Shown one piece after another: positions 19,200 through 31,600 of a DNA stretch of 64,000 nucleotides (positions are counted from its first letter, which is position 1; every line of letters begins with the position of its first letter). The notes below the pieces were generated by a model. That model saw nothing but the letters and a program-made list of their open reading frames with translations, did not search any database and was not told the DNA's origin. Source of the DNA: Coccinella septempunctata (Eukaryota; Arthropoda; Insecta; Coleoptera; Coccinellidae). The position numbers and the translations under genes are program-made. The stretch lies in NCBI RefSeq assembly GCF_907165205.1, contig NC_058189.1, forward strand, positions 60,695,815-60,759,814. The letters run 5' to 3'.

Positions 19200-22100
19200 C
19201 TAAAGAAGAACTAGTCTTTCGCCATTGTTGATTTCATTAGATTTTTCCGTCAATTTCCTCACCTTTTCAACCAATCTATCTAGGTGGACGGACACTTCAT
19301 CGACGAGTGATCTGGACTCCTCCCAATCGTGTTTCCTTGTGGCAGAAACAGCAGAGCTCAAATTCAGTTTCACAGAGTTCAACAAATGGTCTTGAAGGTC
19401 TACACCTTTAGTAAGCACTAATTCTGCTAATTTTATACATAGACACATGACTTGCACACATGTTTGAGGACTTTTGTCCCATCCAGTTTGCGTATATGCT
19501 CTGTAAGCCCTTTGGAATCGCTGTGCTCTTAGTAAACTTGGGGGAACTAGACTAGCATACAGTTCCCAAATATAGCCCTCTCCTGGATAGATAGAAATGA
19601 CTCTTCCTAGTAGTTCTCTGCATTTTTGCATCAAGTTTTCAGGTTCGTCATGAAGTCTCAGTTCAGCTCTCTTATGTTCATCTGAGATATCGTTACAAAC
19701 GTTGAAAACTAATACGTTCAATGCTTCTAGGTTGAGGTATTTTCCTTTTAAGTCTAAGACTTTGTGGTAAGATTTTATGATGTTCGCATAGCTATAAGTA
19801 TCGGTACTCACTAATAAGAGGTTTTCCCATATCTTCCAATTTTCATAGTTGTATTTTAAAGCTTCCAGTAGAGCATTTTGGGCACTTCTTTTGTTATTGA
19901 TCTTAATGTAGGCTTGAGCAAGGTTGTTCCATGCTTGAAACCCATCAGGCTCCAAGTTTGTATATCTCCTATATGCTGTTGCTGCTACATGCCAATTTTC
20001 ATTCTGCTGGGCAGCATAGCCAAGTCGTAGCCAAACTTGAGATTGCAACGGATTGATGCTAACTGATTTTTCATAATGAGGTATGCATTCTGCATATTGT
20101 TTTCGGGAATAGAAGAAATGTCCCCACTGTCTTTGCGCCCTGTGACTCCTTTTTTTCGAAAGTTCCCAAGCTTTCTCATAGCAAGATACATCATCGGTAG
20201 CATCACCTGAAAAAATTTATCAAATCAGGGTCTTCTCTTACAGGTTCTTTCAAAATGCTAGTTGCACAAATGTAATTTTTTTGAAAGGAAAAAAAATCTC
20301 AAATAATAAAATGTATAGCAGTAGTAGTAAAGTGCATTGAAAAAACTTTTTTAAGTAGGGCACAGAATTTCGAAGGTTGATACGTTTGAACATAATACTT
20401 AGCTAACATTACATTTTGTAGTTTTTTTTTAATTCAAAACTGCCTTTTTTTGTTTCTGATTTTGTGAAAATCTGATAGTGGTACAATCTAAGCACATTTA
20501 GACACAGAAAATAATCCTTCAAAATTCCATAGCCTACTTGATACGAATTTCTATATAAAAATACTTCAATTTATGTACCCAATAGACACAGCATTTTGAC
20601 AGTCTCCTTTTTCTCTAATTGGCTTTTGATAGCTTCAATTCCTTTCTGTTTTGACTTCAAACGATTGTAACAGGCTATGACCTGTTCCCAGTGTTGGACC
20701 TTTTTATAAACATCTAATGCATGCTTGATTAAACCCAAGTTCATTAAAACATCAGCACATTGTATCTCTACTTTCCACATTGGTACCAAACCAGTACTGA
20801 ATACGTCGGCAAATCTGGTCAGAACATGTGGTTTTGGTCTGTCATAGCAATCCAAGATTTCTCTACATTGAGCTAAAGTTTTTTCCACCACTTTGCCAAA
20901 TTTTACCTCAATTTTACAACGAAGCAACAAGGTGGCGACCCTCACTGCCCATGTGTTTTTCTGATTCAAAATAAGATCAATAAAAGGGCGAATTTCATCA
21001 ATCTGAAGATCATCCTGAGGTTTAGCAACTAGCATTTCATGTGCTCTAGTTAAAAACAATTTTTGTTCAGTGTTTGGTATACTGATCACTTTTATATTAG
21101 AGTTTGCTTTCGATGAAGGTTCTGAAGATGTTTTTTCCGCTTTTACGTTTTTTGGTATTTCAAAATCAAGAACAAGCGGACGTTTTATTTCAGAATTATC
21201 TGATGACAGTGATATTTCCAGAGTCAATTGAGCTATATCCTTTTCGTGATGTTTAGTTCTTTTTGTGAGTTTTCCTTGTAAACTATATTGGACACCTAAT
21301 ATATCATCAGCCGAGTAGATATGTTCCTTAGCTTTAGCTACATGACGGAAGGTCAAATATAACTGGGCAAATTCTATGTCGAACTTAGCTTTTTCATATC
21401 CTGAAAAAAATATATTAATTATAGTTCATGGTCCTCATGAATTTCGTTATTCATAATTTGATCCTCTCAAAAATTTCAGGCATATCACTTTAAACTATTG
21501 TTGAATGATTTCAATGCACAATTAAAAAATCATTGAGAATCCTATGCAAACATCGAATGCCATGAAATGGAGACTAGAATTTGATCTATTTTGTGGACTT
21601 TAAGAAGAAAACTTTATATTGAAACCATTCAAACTCAAACAACATTGAATGTAGTTATACCTTGTAGATTGAAGGTAGTAATTTGCTTTTTCAAAGCATC
21701 TGCTTGAGATAAGAGAAGAGGACTGAGTTCTTCCATTATCTGCTGATGGACAATCATACTCCTCCATGTCCATAGTGAATTCACAATATTTGAAACTAAA
21801 CACTTTTCGAAAATGCATTTAGATACAACTAATAAAATAGGATGCTTGGTATTCACGTTGATCTCTTCATTATTTAGCGTGAGAAATTTAGGAAAATCTA
21901 TAGCTTCTATCTTGGGATTATTGAATATTTCGATAACATCGGTTCCTAAATCAGGACCTGTGAAATTTGCTTGAACAAAATGTACGAAACAGGATATCCC
22001 AAATTTAAATATTTTACTTCTCACTTCTGACGAGAGACTAGTGAAATATTCTTGTAGATCGATGTTATCGAAAGATCTTTCAATGAAATGATTCCAAATA

Positions 22101-22216
22101 TCAGTATCTCTAATTCGGCACATCAATTCTGACGCCTCAGGATAATTTCCGTCTTCTATCTCCTTGTTGTTCTCAATAAAAAAAAAATATTCTTCTAAAA
22201 CGTCTGATCCTCCCAT
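19200..22216 (-). CDS. TTC27: TTC27 paralogue B, TPR protein
   Basis: This is a second complete TTC27: exons 21661-22216, 20579-21400 and 19200-20206 give 794 aa, with the same three-exon structure and phase-1 junctions as copy A. Shared blocks include FIENNKEIEDGNYPEA, FGISCFVHFVQANFTGP, LWTWRSMIVHQQIMEELSPLL, QKNTWAVRVATLLLRC and GFQAWNNLAQAYIK. Elsewhere the proteins have diverged considerably, so the duplication is not recent. I chose MGGSDVLEEYF at 22216 by alignment with copy A; an in-frame ATG at 22273 would add 19 residues. The C-terminus (EKSNEINNGERLVLL) is longer than that of copy A. Confidence 0.92.
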
Positions 22217-23730
22217 GTTTGCTACAATGGGGAAAGAAGGATAAAACAAAAAGTGCGCTAGATTTCTATTCAAAAGTTAAAACTTATCACTACATCAAAC
22301 TGGACCATTCGAGGCATTTGAGCCATCGACATCGACTAAAAAAAAGTAACCTCACTTTTTTAGGATGCAATCTGCAGATATGTAAATGTACAGGGGCAAT
22401 TCTAGAAGTTACATATACATTTGCTGCTAGAATTTAGATATAAAATCTCCAAATCCTGATTTGTACAAGATGGATCAGGATTCGGTGAGGTAAGAACAGA
22501 GACAGAGGTAAGGTAAAGATGTGTTATCAAAATGTACTAGGCAAAGGCAAAGATTATAGAGATCTCTATAATCTTTGGTACTAGGGTGATCGTCAGGAAA
22601 ATATTCATAAGCTCTGTCTGATATGATAATGGAAGGGTTTAATCGGAAAATGCATAAAAACTAAAAAGACACTGCAGTCGTGTAGTCCAGTTATATTACA
22701 CAAAAACGCCCAATAAAAAATTGATTTCCACAAAAAGTTTTATTATTTGAAAAATAGCAGCCTTTTCCATTTGAGACATTTTGGATTTTCAAAAACCTGA
22801 ATCTAGTTTAGTTTTCTAAACTTTGGGGTCCTCCAGTATGTAAACGAGCAGTTTTATTTTCAATAGAATTCAATATTCAATGATATTGATCACTTCAATC
22901 ACAATACCTACCTCTGAAAATTTATCAAACTTTCAGTTCCTCTAATTTGTCTATGCCTCTAATAATATAGAAGTGAAGAAGTGAACATATTGGTAGGTAT
23001 AGTTATACTGAACATCCTGTATCGCAAATACTGCCTAGCAACAGGAAATAACAGAGATTAAAGATCTATCTACCAGAATCTCTGGTATCGACCCTGTGTT
23101 ATTTTATGTGATTGTTAATCATTTTATGTGCCGATTTTGTGCGAAATCTATACACTTATAATAATCTTCTAGTAAGTTCTAGTGTTTTTATTCAACCCCT
23201 GATGGAAAACGTTACTGTAGGTGTTAGAATAAATTTATTGGCACTAATGTAAAGATAACCACATATTTGAAATTGGCGAATTACTTTCATTTCATGCTAA
23301 ATGGGTAGCAACAATGATCAATTTTATTTCAAGATCACAATTTCTTATCTTTTGCAACGATATCACAGTAACCAAAACAATAAATTCAGAACGATATTTG
23401 TGCAATGGATAAATATGTGTGCTTTATATTATCTAAAGATCAGAAAAGATTGGATGTTCACTTCTGTAGTCTTCAAAGTGAGCACTCTTCAGTCCCTGAT
23501 TTATTTTCTTATCAATCAATTAAAAATTATTGAAATATCATCAATAGAATTTTAGAAATTCTGTGTTGAGTTGATCCAGTGAACTCTGAAAAGTTTTTAG
23601 AGTTGATCCCATCGCACCATCAAAAGTGTGGTTTTTAATTCAAATTAGTTAACCTCAATAGGACCAAATATCCACGTGTAAATTTTTATTTTTTAGTACC
23701 TATTTGTAGTTGTTGAGTAAACTTCCAATA
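22217..23730. other. Divergent intergenic region TTC27-B / CTH
   Basis: The 1.5 kb between two divergent genes is AT-rich. A perfect palindrome AAAGATTATAGAGATCTCTATAATCTTT lies at 22550-22577; its half-site is AAAGATTATAGAGA. ORFs at 22219-22437 and 23301-23555 show no family features. Nothing else is recognised. Confidence 0.4.
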
Positions 23731-24903
23731 ATGTCTGGCGATAGTTTCTTACCCTTACAAGAGGAATTTGCAACACTTGCGATTCACGAAGCTCAAGAAC
23801 CGGAACAGTGGTCATGCATGGAGGTTGTTACCCCATTATCAACATCTACGACATTCAAACAAAATGGTCCTGCCGATTTCAAGAAATACGAATATAGTAG
23901 AAGTGGAAATCCCACCAGAGAAGTTTTGGAGAAGGTAATCGCAAAGCTGGAAGATGGCAAACATGGATTTTGTTTCAGTTCTGGTTTGGGGGCAAATACT
24001 ACACTGCTTGGATTACTGAAATCTGGAGATCATATTCTTTGTATTAACGATGTTTACGGCGGAACCAACAGATTGTTTACCAAAGTTGCTAGTAGGTTTG
24101 GAATAGAAACAAGTTTTTCGGAGATAGAAGCTGACAGTTTTGAGAAGAATTTGAGGAAAAATACTAAGATGATATGGATTGAAACTCCTACTAATCCTAC
24201 CCTTCAGGTATGTGATATACAACGAGTGGCAGACATCTCCAAAAAAAATAATGTGATTCTAGTAGTTGATAATACGTTCTTAACACCATATTTTCAAAAA
24301 CCTTTGATGCTAGGGGCAGATATTGTGGTACATTCAATCACTAAATACATGAATGGTCATTCTGATGTCGTCATGGGAGCAGTTGTATGTAGCAATGAGG
24401 AGTTATCTAAGGAAATAAAATTCCTTCAAAATGCTATGGGTACTGTGCCATCTCCTTTTGACTGTTATCAGGTGCTAAGAAGCTTGAAAACCCTTGCCTT
24501 GAGAATGAAACAACATTCTGAGAGTTCTCTTCACATAGCAAAGTATTTGGAAAGCCATCCAAAAGTTGAAAAAGTGATACACCCTGGTTTATCAAACCAT
24601 CCCCAGTATGAATTAACTAAACGTCAAACTAGTGGACATAGTGGAATGCTTTCCTTTTATATCAAGGGAGACATAGATTCCTCAAAAAAATTCCTGCAAT
24701 CCCTCAAAATATTTACACTAGCTGAGAGTTTAGGAGGTTATGAAAGTTTGGCTGAATTACCAGCAGTTATGACCCATTCTTCAGTTCCTGCGGACCAGAG
24801 GGAAAGATTGAGAATTACAGATAATTTGATAAGATTGTCAGTTGGTTTGGAGGATGTCGGAAGTCTTGTGGCTGATTTAGAACAAGCGTTAGCTGCAATA
24901 TAA
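23731..24903 (+). CDS. CTH: Cystathionine gamma-lyase, single exon
   Basis: This PLP enzyme of the transsulfuration pathway splits cystathionine to cysteine, 2-oxobutyrate and ammonia, and can also produce H2S; it is cytosolic. It has 390 aa from the ATG at 23731 (MSGDSFLPLQEEF), close to the family length of about 400. Landmarks are YSRSGNPTREVLE (about 54-66), SSGLGANTTLL, VDNTFLTPYFQ with PLP-contacting Asp180, the Schiff-base lysine in HSITKYMNGHSD (K205), and the C-terminal LGGYESLAELPAVMTHSSVP. The coding sequence has no intron. A poly(A) signal AATAAA is at about 25080. Confidence 0.95.
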   Translation: MSGDSFLPLQEEFATLAIHEAQEPEQWSCMEVVTPLSTSTTFKQNGPADFKKYEYSRSGNPTREVLEKVIAKLEDGKHGFCFSSGLGANTTLLGLLKSGDHILCINDVYGGTNRLFTKVASRFGIETSFSEIEADSFEKNLRKNTKMIWIETPTNPTLQVCDIQRVADISKKNNVILVVDNTFLTPYFQKPLMLGADIVVHSITKYMNGHSDVVMGAVVCSNEELSKEIKFLQNAMGTVPSPFDCYQVLRSLKTLALRMKQHSESSLHIAKYLESHPKVEKVIHPGLSNHPQYELTKRQTSGHSGMLSFYIKGDIDSSKKFLQSLKIFTLAESLGGYESLAELPAVMTHSSVPADQRERLRITDNLIRLSVGLEDVGSLVADLEQALAAI

Positions 24904-25668
24904 ATGTGATTACAAGTGCCATATAATTTTCAAAGAATGTTCAAACTGGACATTCTGTAGGAGTTTGATGCTGACAAGGAAAAGCTTACTAGTATAATAT
25001 TAACTGTAAATGAACTCTGTTCTTTATGAGGGATTTGTTTTAAACTTTGGTTTTATTTCTTCATTTGATGATGTATAAAGAATAAAAATTGGGAGATGTA
25101 TTTGCAGTTTGAATTATCCTCATGAAATTAAATCAATTATCATTCTGTGAGAATGGTTTTTGAATAAATAAAATAGCAGATGAGATTTATCCAGTAAACT
25201 GATAAATATGGTCCTTTTTCGAGGTGAACTATTTGTGTTAACTAGTCAGAATAGCTTCCATTTATAGTTATTTTAAATTAAATCGAACCTTCCATAATCC
25301 ATAGACAGAGACTATATGTCTATGCCATAATCCAACCGATTCAACCAACCCTCCATAGATTCAACATAAATTAATTTATCTCTGTCCCATCTCCAAAAAA
25401 TAACGTCCTGTCCTGTCCAAAGATCTTTGATCTTTGGGGTCCTGTCAAATCTTTGGTCTGCCTTTTCTCTGACCTGAGACAACTTGGCTTGACATGTAAC
25501 AGCTGGTTGTGACGTTTCTTGACATATTTAAGAATTTGTTTTTTATAATATCCCTGTTCTCCTTTCGCCAAGCAATTTATGAAATTAAGGATGAACAATA
25601 GAGACTTTTTCAATCTGTAATATTGTAATTCCATTGAATTTCATAGGTATTTGAAAAGTCAAGACAAT
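24904..25668. other. CTH 3' flank and p130Cas 5' region
   Basis: This contains the CTH 3'UTR and the presumed upstream promoter of p130Cas. A cluster of nested inverted repeats around 25415-25460 is built from CCAAAGATCTTTGATCTTTGG. No additional gene is seen; the minus ORF at 25371-25634 is probably chance. Confidence 0.35.
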
Positions 25669-28600
25669 ATGCCACAACTTGTAGAAAACTCCTTTCAGGT
25701 AAATGAATTCAAGAGAATATTCACAGGAACTTCATTGAATATTGAAGAAAAGAGTAACAATAGTCGTTACTCCTTGATAAGACTACTGGTTGTTTAAAAA
25801 GATTAAAGTATTCCAGTTATCTTCTCCTTCAAGTGTAGTAATGGAATGAAGGCCTTGCAATGAAATCTCTCTTTTCAGAATTGTATGGCTTACGCCTTAT
25901 TTGATAACGTACCAGACTCTTCAGATGAACTAGCATTCCATAAAGGTGATCTCCTCACAGTTTTAGAACAAAATGTGGCCAATATTGAAGGGTGGTGGCT
26001 GTGTTCCTTGAAAGGAAGACAGGTAAGAATTAAATGCACGACTTTTTTCACACCAGAAAATAATTTGCCACCCTCACAGGGAATTTGTCCTGGGAATAGA
26101 CTTCGTTTGCTGCCTAATGTGTATGACATTCCACAGAGGGATCTATCTGTTGAAACCTCACCTTTCCAAAAGACCAATGGCAGGAGACTTCAACAAGAAC
26201 AGGTAATATTGTTTTTTATACATAATTTGGATTGTCAATTTGTTCCACAACATGAAAGTTCCTGGAGTTTGAACTATGGCAAGAATATTTTAATCAGCAT
26301 AACTCCAGAACAATATAGCTCAAATGAGAAACTGATCTTATCTTAAATCTGAAATTAAACAGACATCAACATTTTTTTAGGGGGTTGTTACGGTATTAGT
26401 TGAAATATATCTGCAAATGAGACATATTCCAATGGAACAACTACATCATTCTCAGTTATTCTTTATTTATCAAGAGCTTGTGATAAAGCCAATTCCTATC
26501 TTTTTTCTTGACTCAATTTACATTTTACTAATGATTAAAAGACCTTACTAAAAAACAGCAAAGATTATGTCACTTCCACAATGAAGTGGAATCTAATAAT
26601 ACCTCATTAATGATATCCATGAAGCCATTTGGTCTACATGGTGTGCTAAAAACTGTCATCTGCCAAAACCTCTCATTCACAACAGCTCCTCATAGTTTTT
26701 GATCGCTTTCATATGGACTGGAATATGGGAGAGGTCAAAAGATAGCATACGATGATGTTGATACTACTACAGAAAGTCATTTGAAATAAAATGAGTTAAA
26801 CCACATTCATTTATAGAGACTTCAGATGGCTATGGTTGCACATTTTATGATCATCCCATTTGTTGAAGAATGTGGGGTTTAAATTCAGACTACACACTTT
26901 TTTTTGTACTTTAGAGTAATTTTTTTCGAATATTTCATAGTCACATGAAGTTAAATGAAGTGAGTGTTTCATCGCAATTACTGTTTGAACTGTTCGAAAA
27001 GTGTGAATATTCTCAGGTCCTCATATAGTTAAAAAAAATTGTGTGAATGAAATACTCGATTCAGTATTTCATAACAGAATTTCTATATTGTATACGTGAG
27101 GAAAAGAAATTCAACAAATTAGCATAGCTGAACGAAATGGAAGAATACGGATCTTGCTGCCCCCTCACAGATTCTGAGACACGTATGAGAATTGGAGGCT
27201 ATAAAGAAACTATTTCAACAGAAAATGGTGCTTTCTAGAATGATCTTTTTAGATATTCTGTGCTTTCTGCATTTTCAATTCGAGGCCTGAAGATGACCTG
27301 TTTGTAAAGACGAAACATATATATATGTCGCAATGAAAATGACGAATTGAACTTGGAGGAATTGTATTGCTCTTATTTGAACTCAGGGGTACTGATTCGC
27401 GAAAAAAGCATCATATAATGAAGAATTTATAGTAACATTAATTTTTATTTGCTTTTCCCTATCGGAGAAGAGCTTGGCTGAATTTCGAAGTGATCCTGAT
27501 CGACATAACATGAAGTTTCCTCTTTTTCACCATTCCGTTCTTGATAGAAATTCATCAATACCTCCTGATTGAGTAAAATCACCAATTCTATACTCCCCTA
27601 TCCTTCCAGTCCTACTCTGATTCGTGTTGGTAACCATGGGAAACTCCGGGTGCGTTCCCGGATACAGCGGTCCATCGGAAAGCGTGGGAGTGAGATTCCG
27701 GTGCAAATGTGCATGTGCAACACGGGCCGATTCCACAGAAACCGATCGATAGCTAATAATGTCCCGGACGATTCCATTCCCTGATTGCTTCCGGGTGCTA
27801 AAATTCCGCATATTGAGGTAGCCCAGGTTTAGGGTAGAGATTTATCAATAGACTTAAGAGGGTTGTCGATAGTTTTTGTCAACGTGCTTGGTGAAATTAA
27901 AATGAGAGGTCTCATTTATAGTTGGAATATTTCGATATTTCTGGGTACACAGACAGATCTTAGGTTTATTTACGGTGTGTCAATTTGAAATCTGAAAAAA
28001 TGCAAAGAGGGGTAAACTTTGGTTTGTTGGGGGTCATTTACGGTTGGTTCCAAGCCTATAAGCGAGATGACAGCAGTCCCTGAAATTATAAACGGGAAGG
28101 ACGGTTGAATGATTCCTTGTTATGAAGGTAATTCGATTGTCTTTTCAACAATGACGTACGAGGATTTATTGATATCTAGTTAGCCTAGACTAGTCCACGC
28201 ATAAAAAAAATATTGCGTTACCTTAGCAACGAATAATAATTCATTAGAAGTGTCAGTGTGAAGTTTGAGGTCAAAAAAGTAAACCAGAGTTACGCAATAA
28301 ATTAAAAGAAAGAAGATGTCCAACGAAATTGTGAAAATCGAAAAATTGGAGTATCGAGCCATCATCAAGTACCTGTATTTAAAAGGGTTAAGAGGTAAGC
28401 AGATTTACGAAGATATGCTTAATACCCTTGGTGATCAATGCCCTTCGTATGGAACCGTGAAAAATTGGACTACAAGCTTCAAAAGAGGTAAATTTTCCAT
28501 TGAAGATGATGACCGATCGGGTAGGCCAGTTTCTGTGTCAGTCCCCGAAAATATCGACGCAGTTGACATGACATGACATGATATTATCAGACCGTCGAAT

Positions 28601-31600
28601 TGGGCTAAAACGTATATCTGAAGTAGGTACTGAATATTTCATACGAACGCGTTCATCATAAAGTTCATTCAATTTTGCCATGAGAAAAATTGCTGCAAAA
28701 TGGATCCCAAAATGTTTTAATGTTGACCAAAAGCGTGCAAGGGTAGAAGCATCGCGTTCGATCTGTGCTAATCATAATCATAATCATAATCTTTATTCAT
28801 GCTTTACAATCGAAAATTGTTTGCACTCGTCAAAATACAAAATGGACATAATCACAATTTCATAAATAAATAATCATAATACAAATTTAAACATCGAAAT
28901 CGATACACAAGTTTCCTGCGGGATCAAGACACAAGATCTCGTTCAAAAATTCCTCTATTGCGTATGTGCTAGATTTGAAAACTATGTAGACTTCTTAAAC
29001 CGAATTGTTACTATGAATGAGACTTGGGTACATTTCTACGATCCAGTAACAAAGCAACCATCGATGGAATGGCGACACTCTGGTTCTTCTCATCCAGACC
29101 TAAGGAGTGTCCAAAAATTTGCTGAAAAAGTTCTTGCTTCAGTTTTTTGGGATTGCCATGGAGTAATCATGATTGATTTTTTGGATAAGGGTAGAACAAT
29201 AACCGGAGATTACTATTCGACATAACTGACCACTCTACGGGAAAAAAGTACAGAGAAAAGACGCGGAAAGCTATCCAAAGGTGTTTTGTTTTTGCAGGAC
29301 AACGACCCTGCACACAAATCTCATATTGCCATGCAAAAAATTCGTGATTTAGGGTTAGAATTACTAGAACACCCCCTTTATTCACCAGATTTGGCTCCAT
29401 CCGACTATCATCTCTTTCCTCAACTGAAAAAAAGTTAAAAAGGTCGTAAATTTTCTTCCAACGAGGAGGTAATAAAAGCTGTGAAGGTCTGGTTTGCAGA
29501 GCAAGAAGAAACATTTTTTTTTAAAGCTATAGAGACGTTGCAGGTTCGCTGTAATAAATGTATCCAATTAAGAGGAGAATATGTTAAGTAATAAAATATT
29601 TTGACATTGAAATTTTGCTTGGTTCTATAGTAGGCTAAGAATTTTTCAATATATCCTCGTGTATTTGACCTTTTTTGTTAGTACATACATATTTCCGAAA
29701 AATTAAAAAAAAATAGAATAGTTACAATATCAAGAGTTGCAATGTAACATGAAAATAAAATTCTTACTATAAAAAATTTTCAAAATGTTCTTCATACGTT
29801 GCATAACCTATTATCAGCTTCGGTCCTCACGTCTGGAAAACTTTACATGAATTTCTCGTCATGCTTTGTGTATTTTTACTTTTAATTCGTTTACATTTCG
29901 GGGCTGTCGTGAATTTTTTCTGATTTTGTAGGAGGGTGAAAGGGTGGCACCTGGCACCTTTTCAAATTGACATACTGTATATGTATTTCAGGAAGAAATT
30001 GGGTTTTTCTGAAGGAAAACACAAACTAATACCCCAATCATTTCACGAGTCTTTCAATATATTTCAACGAGTGTTGTACATCTGAACTAATTTCGATTAT
30101 TACTTCCACCCCAAAATGAATGCATTATCGTTTGTTCCTAAGTAATGTTCGACAAAAGAAGAATCATCCACCGAAATTTCTTCTCTCCTATCTACCCCGT
30201 TGATTTACGCCTTGAGGCACGAGTCGCACTTTCCCCAGCCCCCTGTTGCTCCCCTTGTATCGTATACAAAAAAAACATCCCCGATCCCCAGACCCGAAAC
30301 GGGACCGCCGCGCGTTTTGGGATCGATCCGCGGGCGTCGCCTACCGTCGCCGATCCACGGCGACGCCGTTTCACCCAGTCGTCGGCATCGGGACGTCGGC
30401 GTCGTTGCGTGCGAAGCGTCCGAGTGAGGACCTGCTAGATTGTTATCGTTGCTGTTTGTTTTCGGTCAACTCGGTTGGCAGTCGAAACAACCGGTAAGTG
30501 GCCAAATGATGGTTGAAATAGGTGGTCGATTTTAGTGTACAGGGTGAGTCGGAATAGGATCGACGAGCTCTCATTTTGTTCTGATAAATTCCCAACGGCG
30601 TATGTCACAATATTTTCTGGGTGAAGGGTGGCTGAAATAGCAGCGGAAAAAATTAAAAAGGCATGACTGTGATGCCATTTCGAAAAAAAATCTTCACGAA
30701 ATCACTTTCGCAGCACCTATATTCAGAATCCGCAAAAATTTCTGTCTGATGTGTGTTTTTGTATAGTATATATATATTCTTTTGAAAAAGAGTGTTACAA
30801 ACTTCTACAATCTGAAAAACAATGAAGCGGGTGTAAAGAAATGGCAACAAGAGACAGATCCTGAAAACCTGTTCCTCGTTCCAGATCTCAGTGTAAGCAG
30901 AGGAAAAATGTCAACGGGGTAACATACATATCTTCGTATGATACATGAAAAAACAGAGATAAAAACTTCAGAAAAAACTCTCTGTTTGCCCGTATAAGTG
31001 TAATGATGATGTATTTGTGTAAAGAATAAGGACACTACACAATTACCTATAAAAAATAATCAAGGTCGTATTAGTTTTGATCATTCTCTTCCCAATAGTT
31101 GACTGAATTGAATTATTGGAAAAATTTACGTTTCTTATGTTTTTGAAGATTGAGTATCAAAAGAGAGAAAACAATTGTTATGAAGTATTTTCCACCCACC
31201 TAAAATGACATGAATGAATTTCCTGTGAGTACCACCGGTAATCGAAAAATCTTGGACAGAAGACCGCTATACTTAGTTATACAGGGTGATTCATAACTAT
31301 TGGGACATAGGCTAAGGGCAGATTGTTTGGACCAAAATATGGCGATAGGACCAAATATACCTCAATAAAATATTGCTGTGGAAAAAGATAGAGGGCGTTA
31401 AAGTTGCATTTTTTTAAGGGGATAGAATAATATTTTCTTCGAAGTTCGAAAGTCCTTTATTAAAAGAATTAGAAAAGGCATAGAAGTCGGAGGAGGCCAC
31501 GTATAACATTTAATTTAAGTTTATTCTTTTTATGTTACATTGTTTTTAATTATGCTTTATCGTCGAAATAAATAAATAAAATAAATAAATCGTTACTTCA

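Noticed and set aside
27275..27345. Hammerhead-like string CCTGAAGATGAC...GACGAAAC...TATGTC
   Set aside because: The CTGATGA core is interrupted and no stem II forms cleanly. At most a decayed relic.
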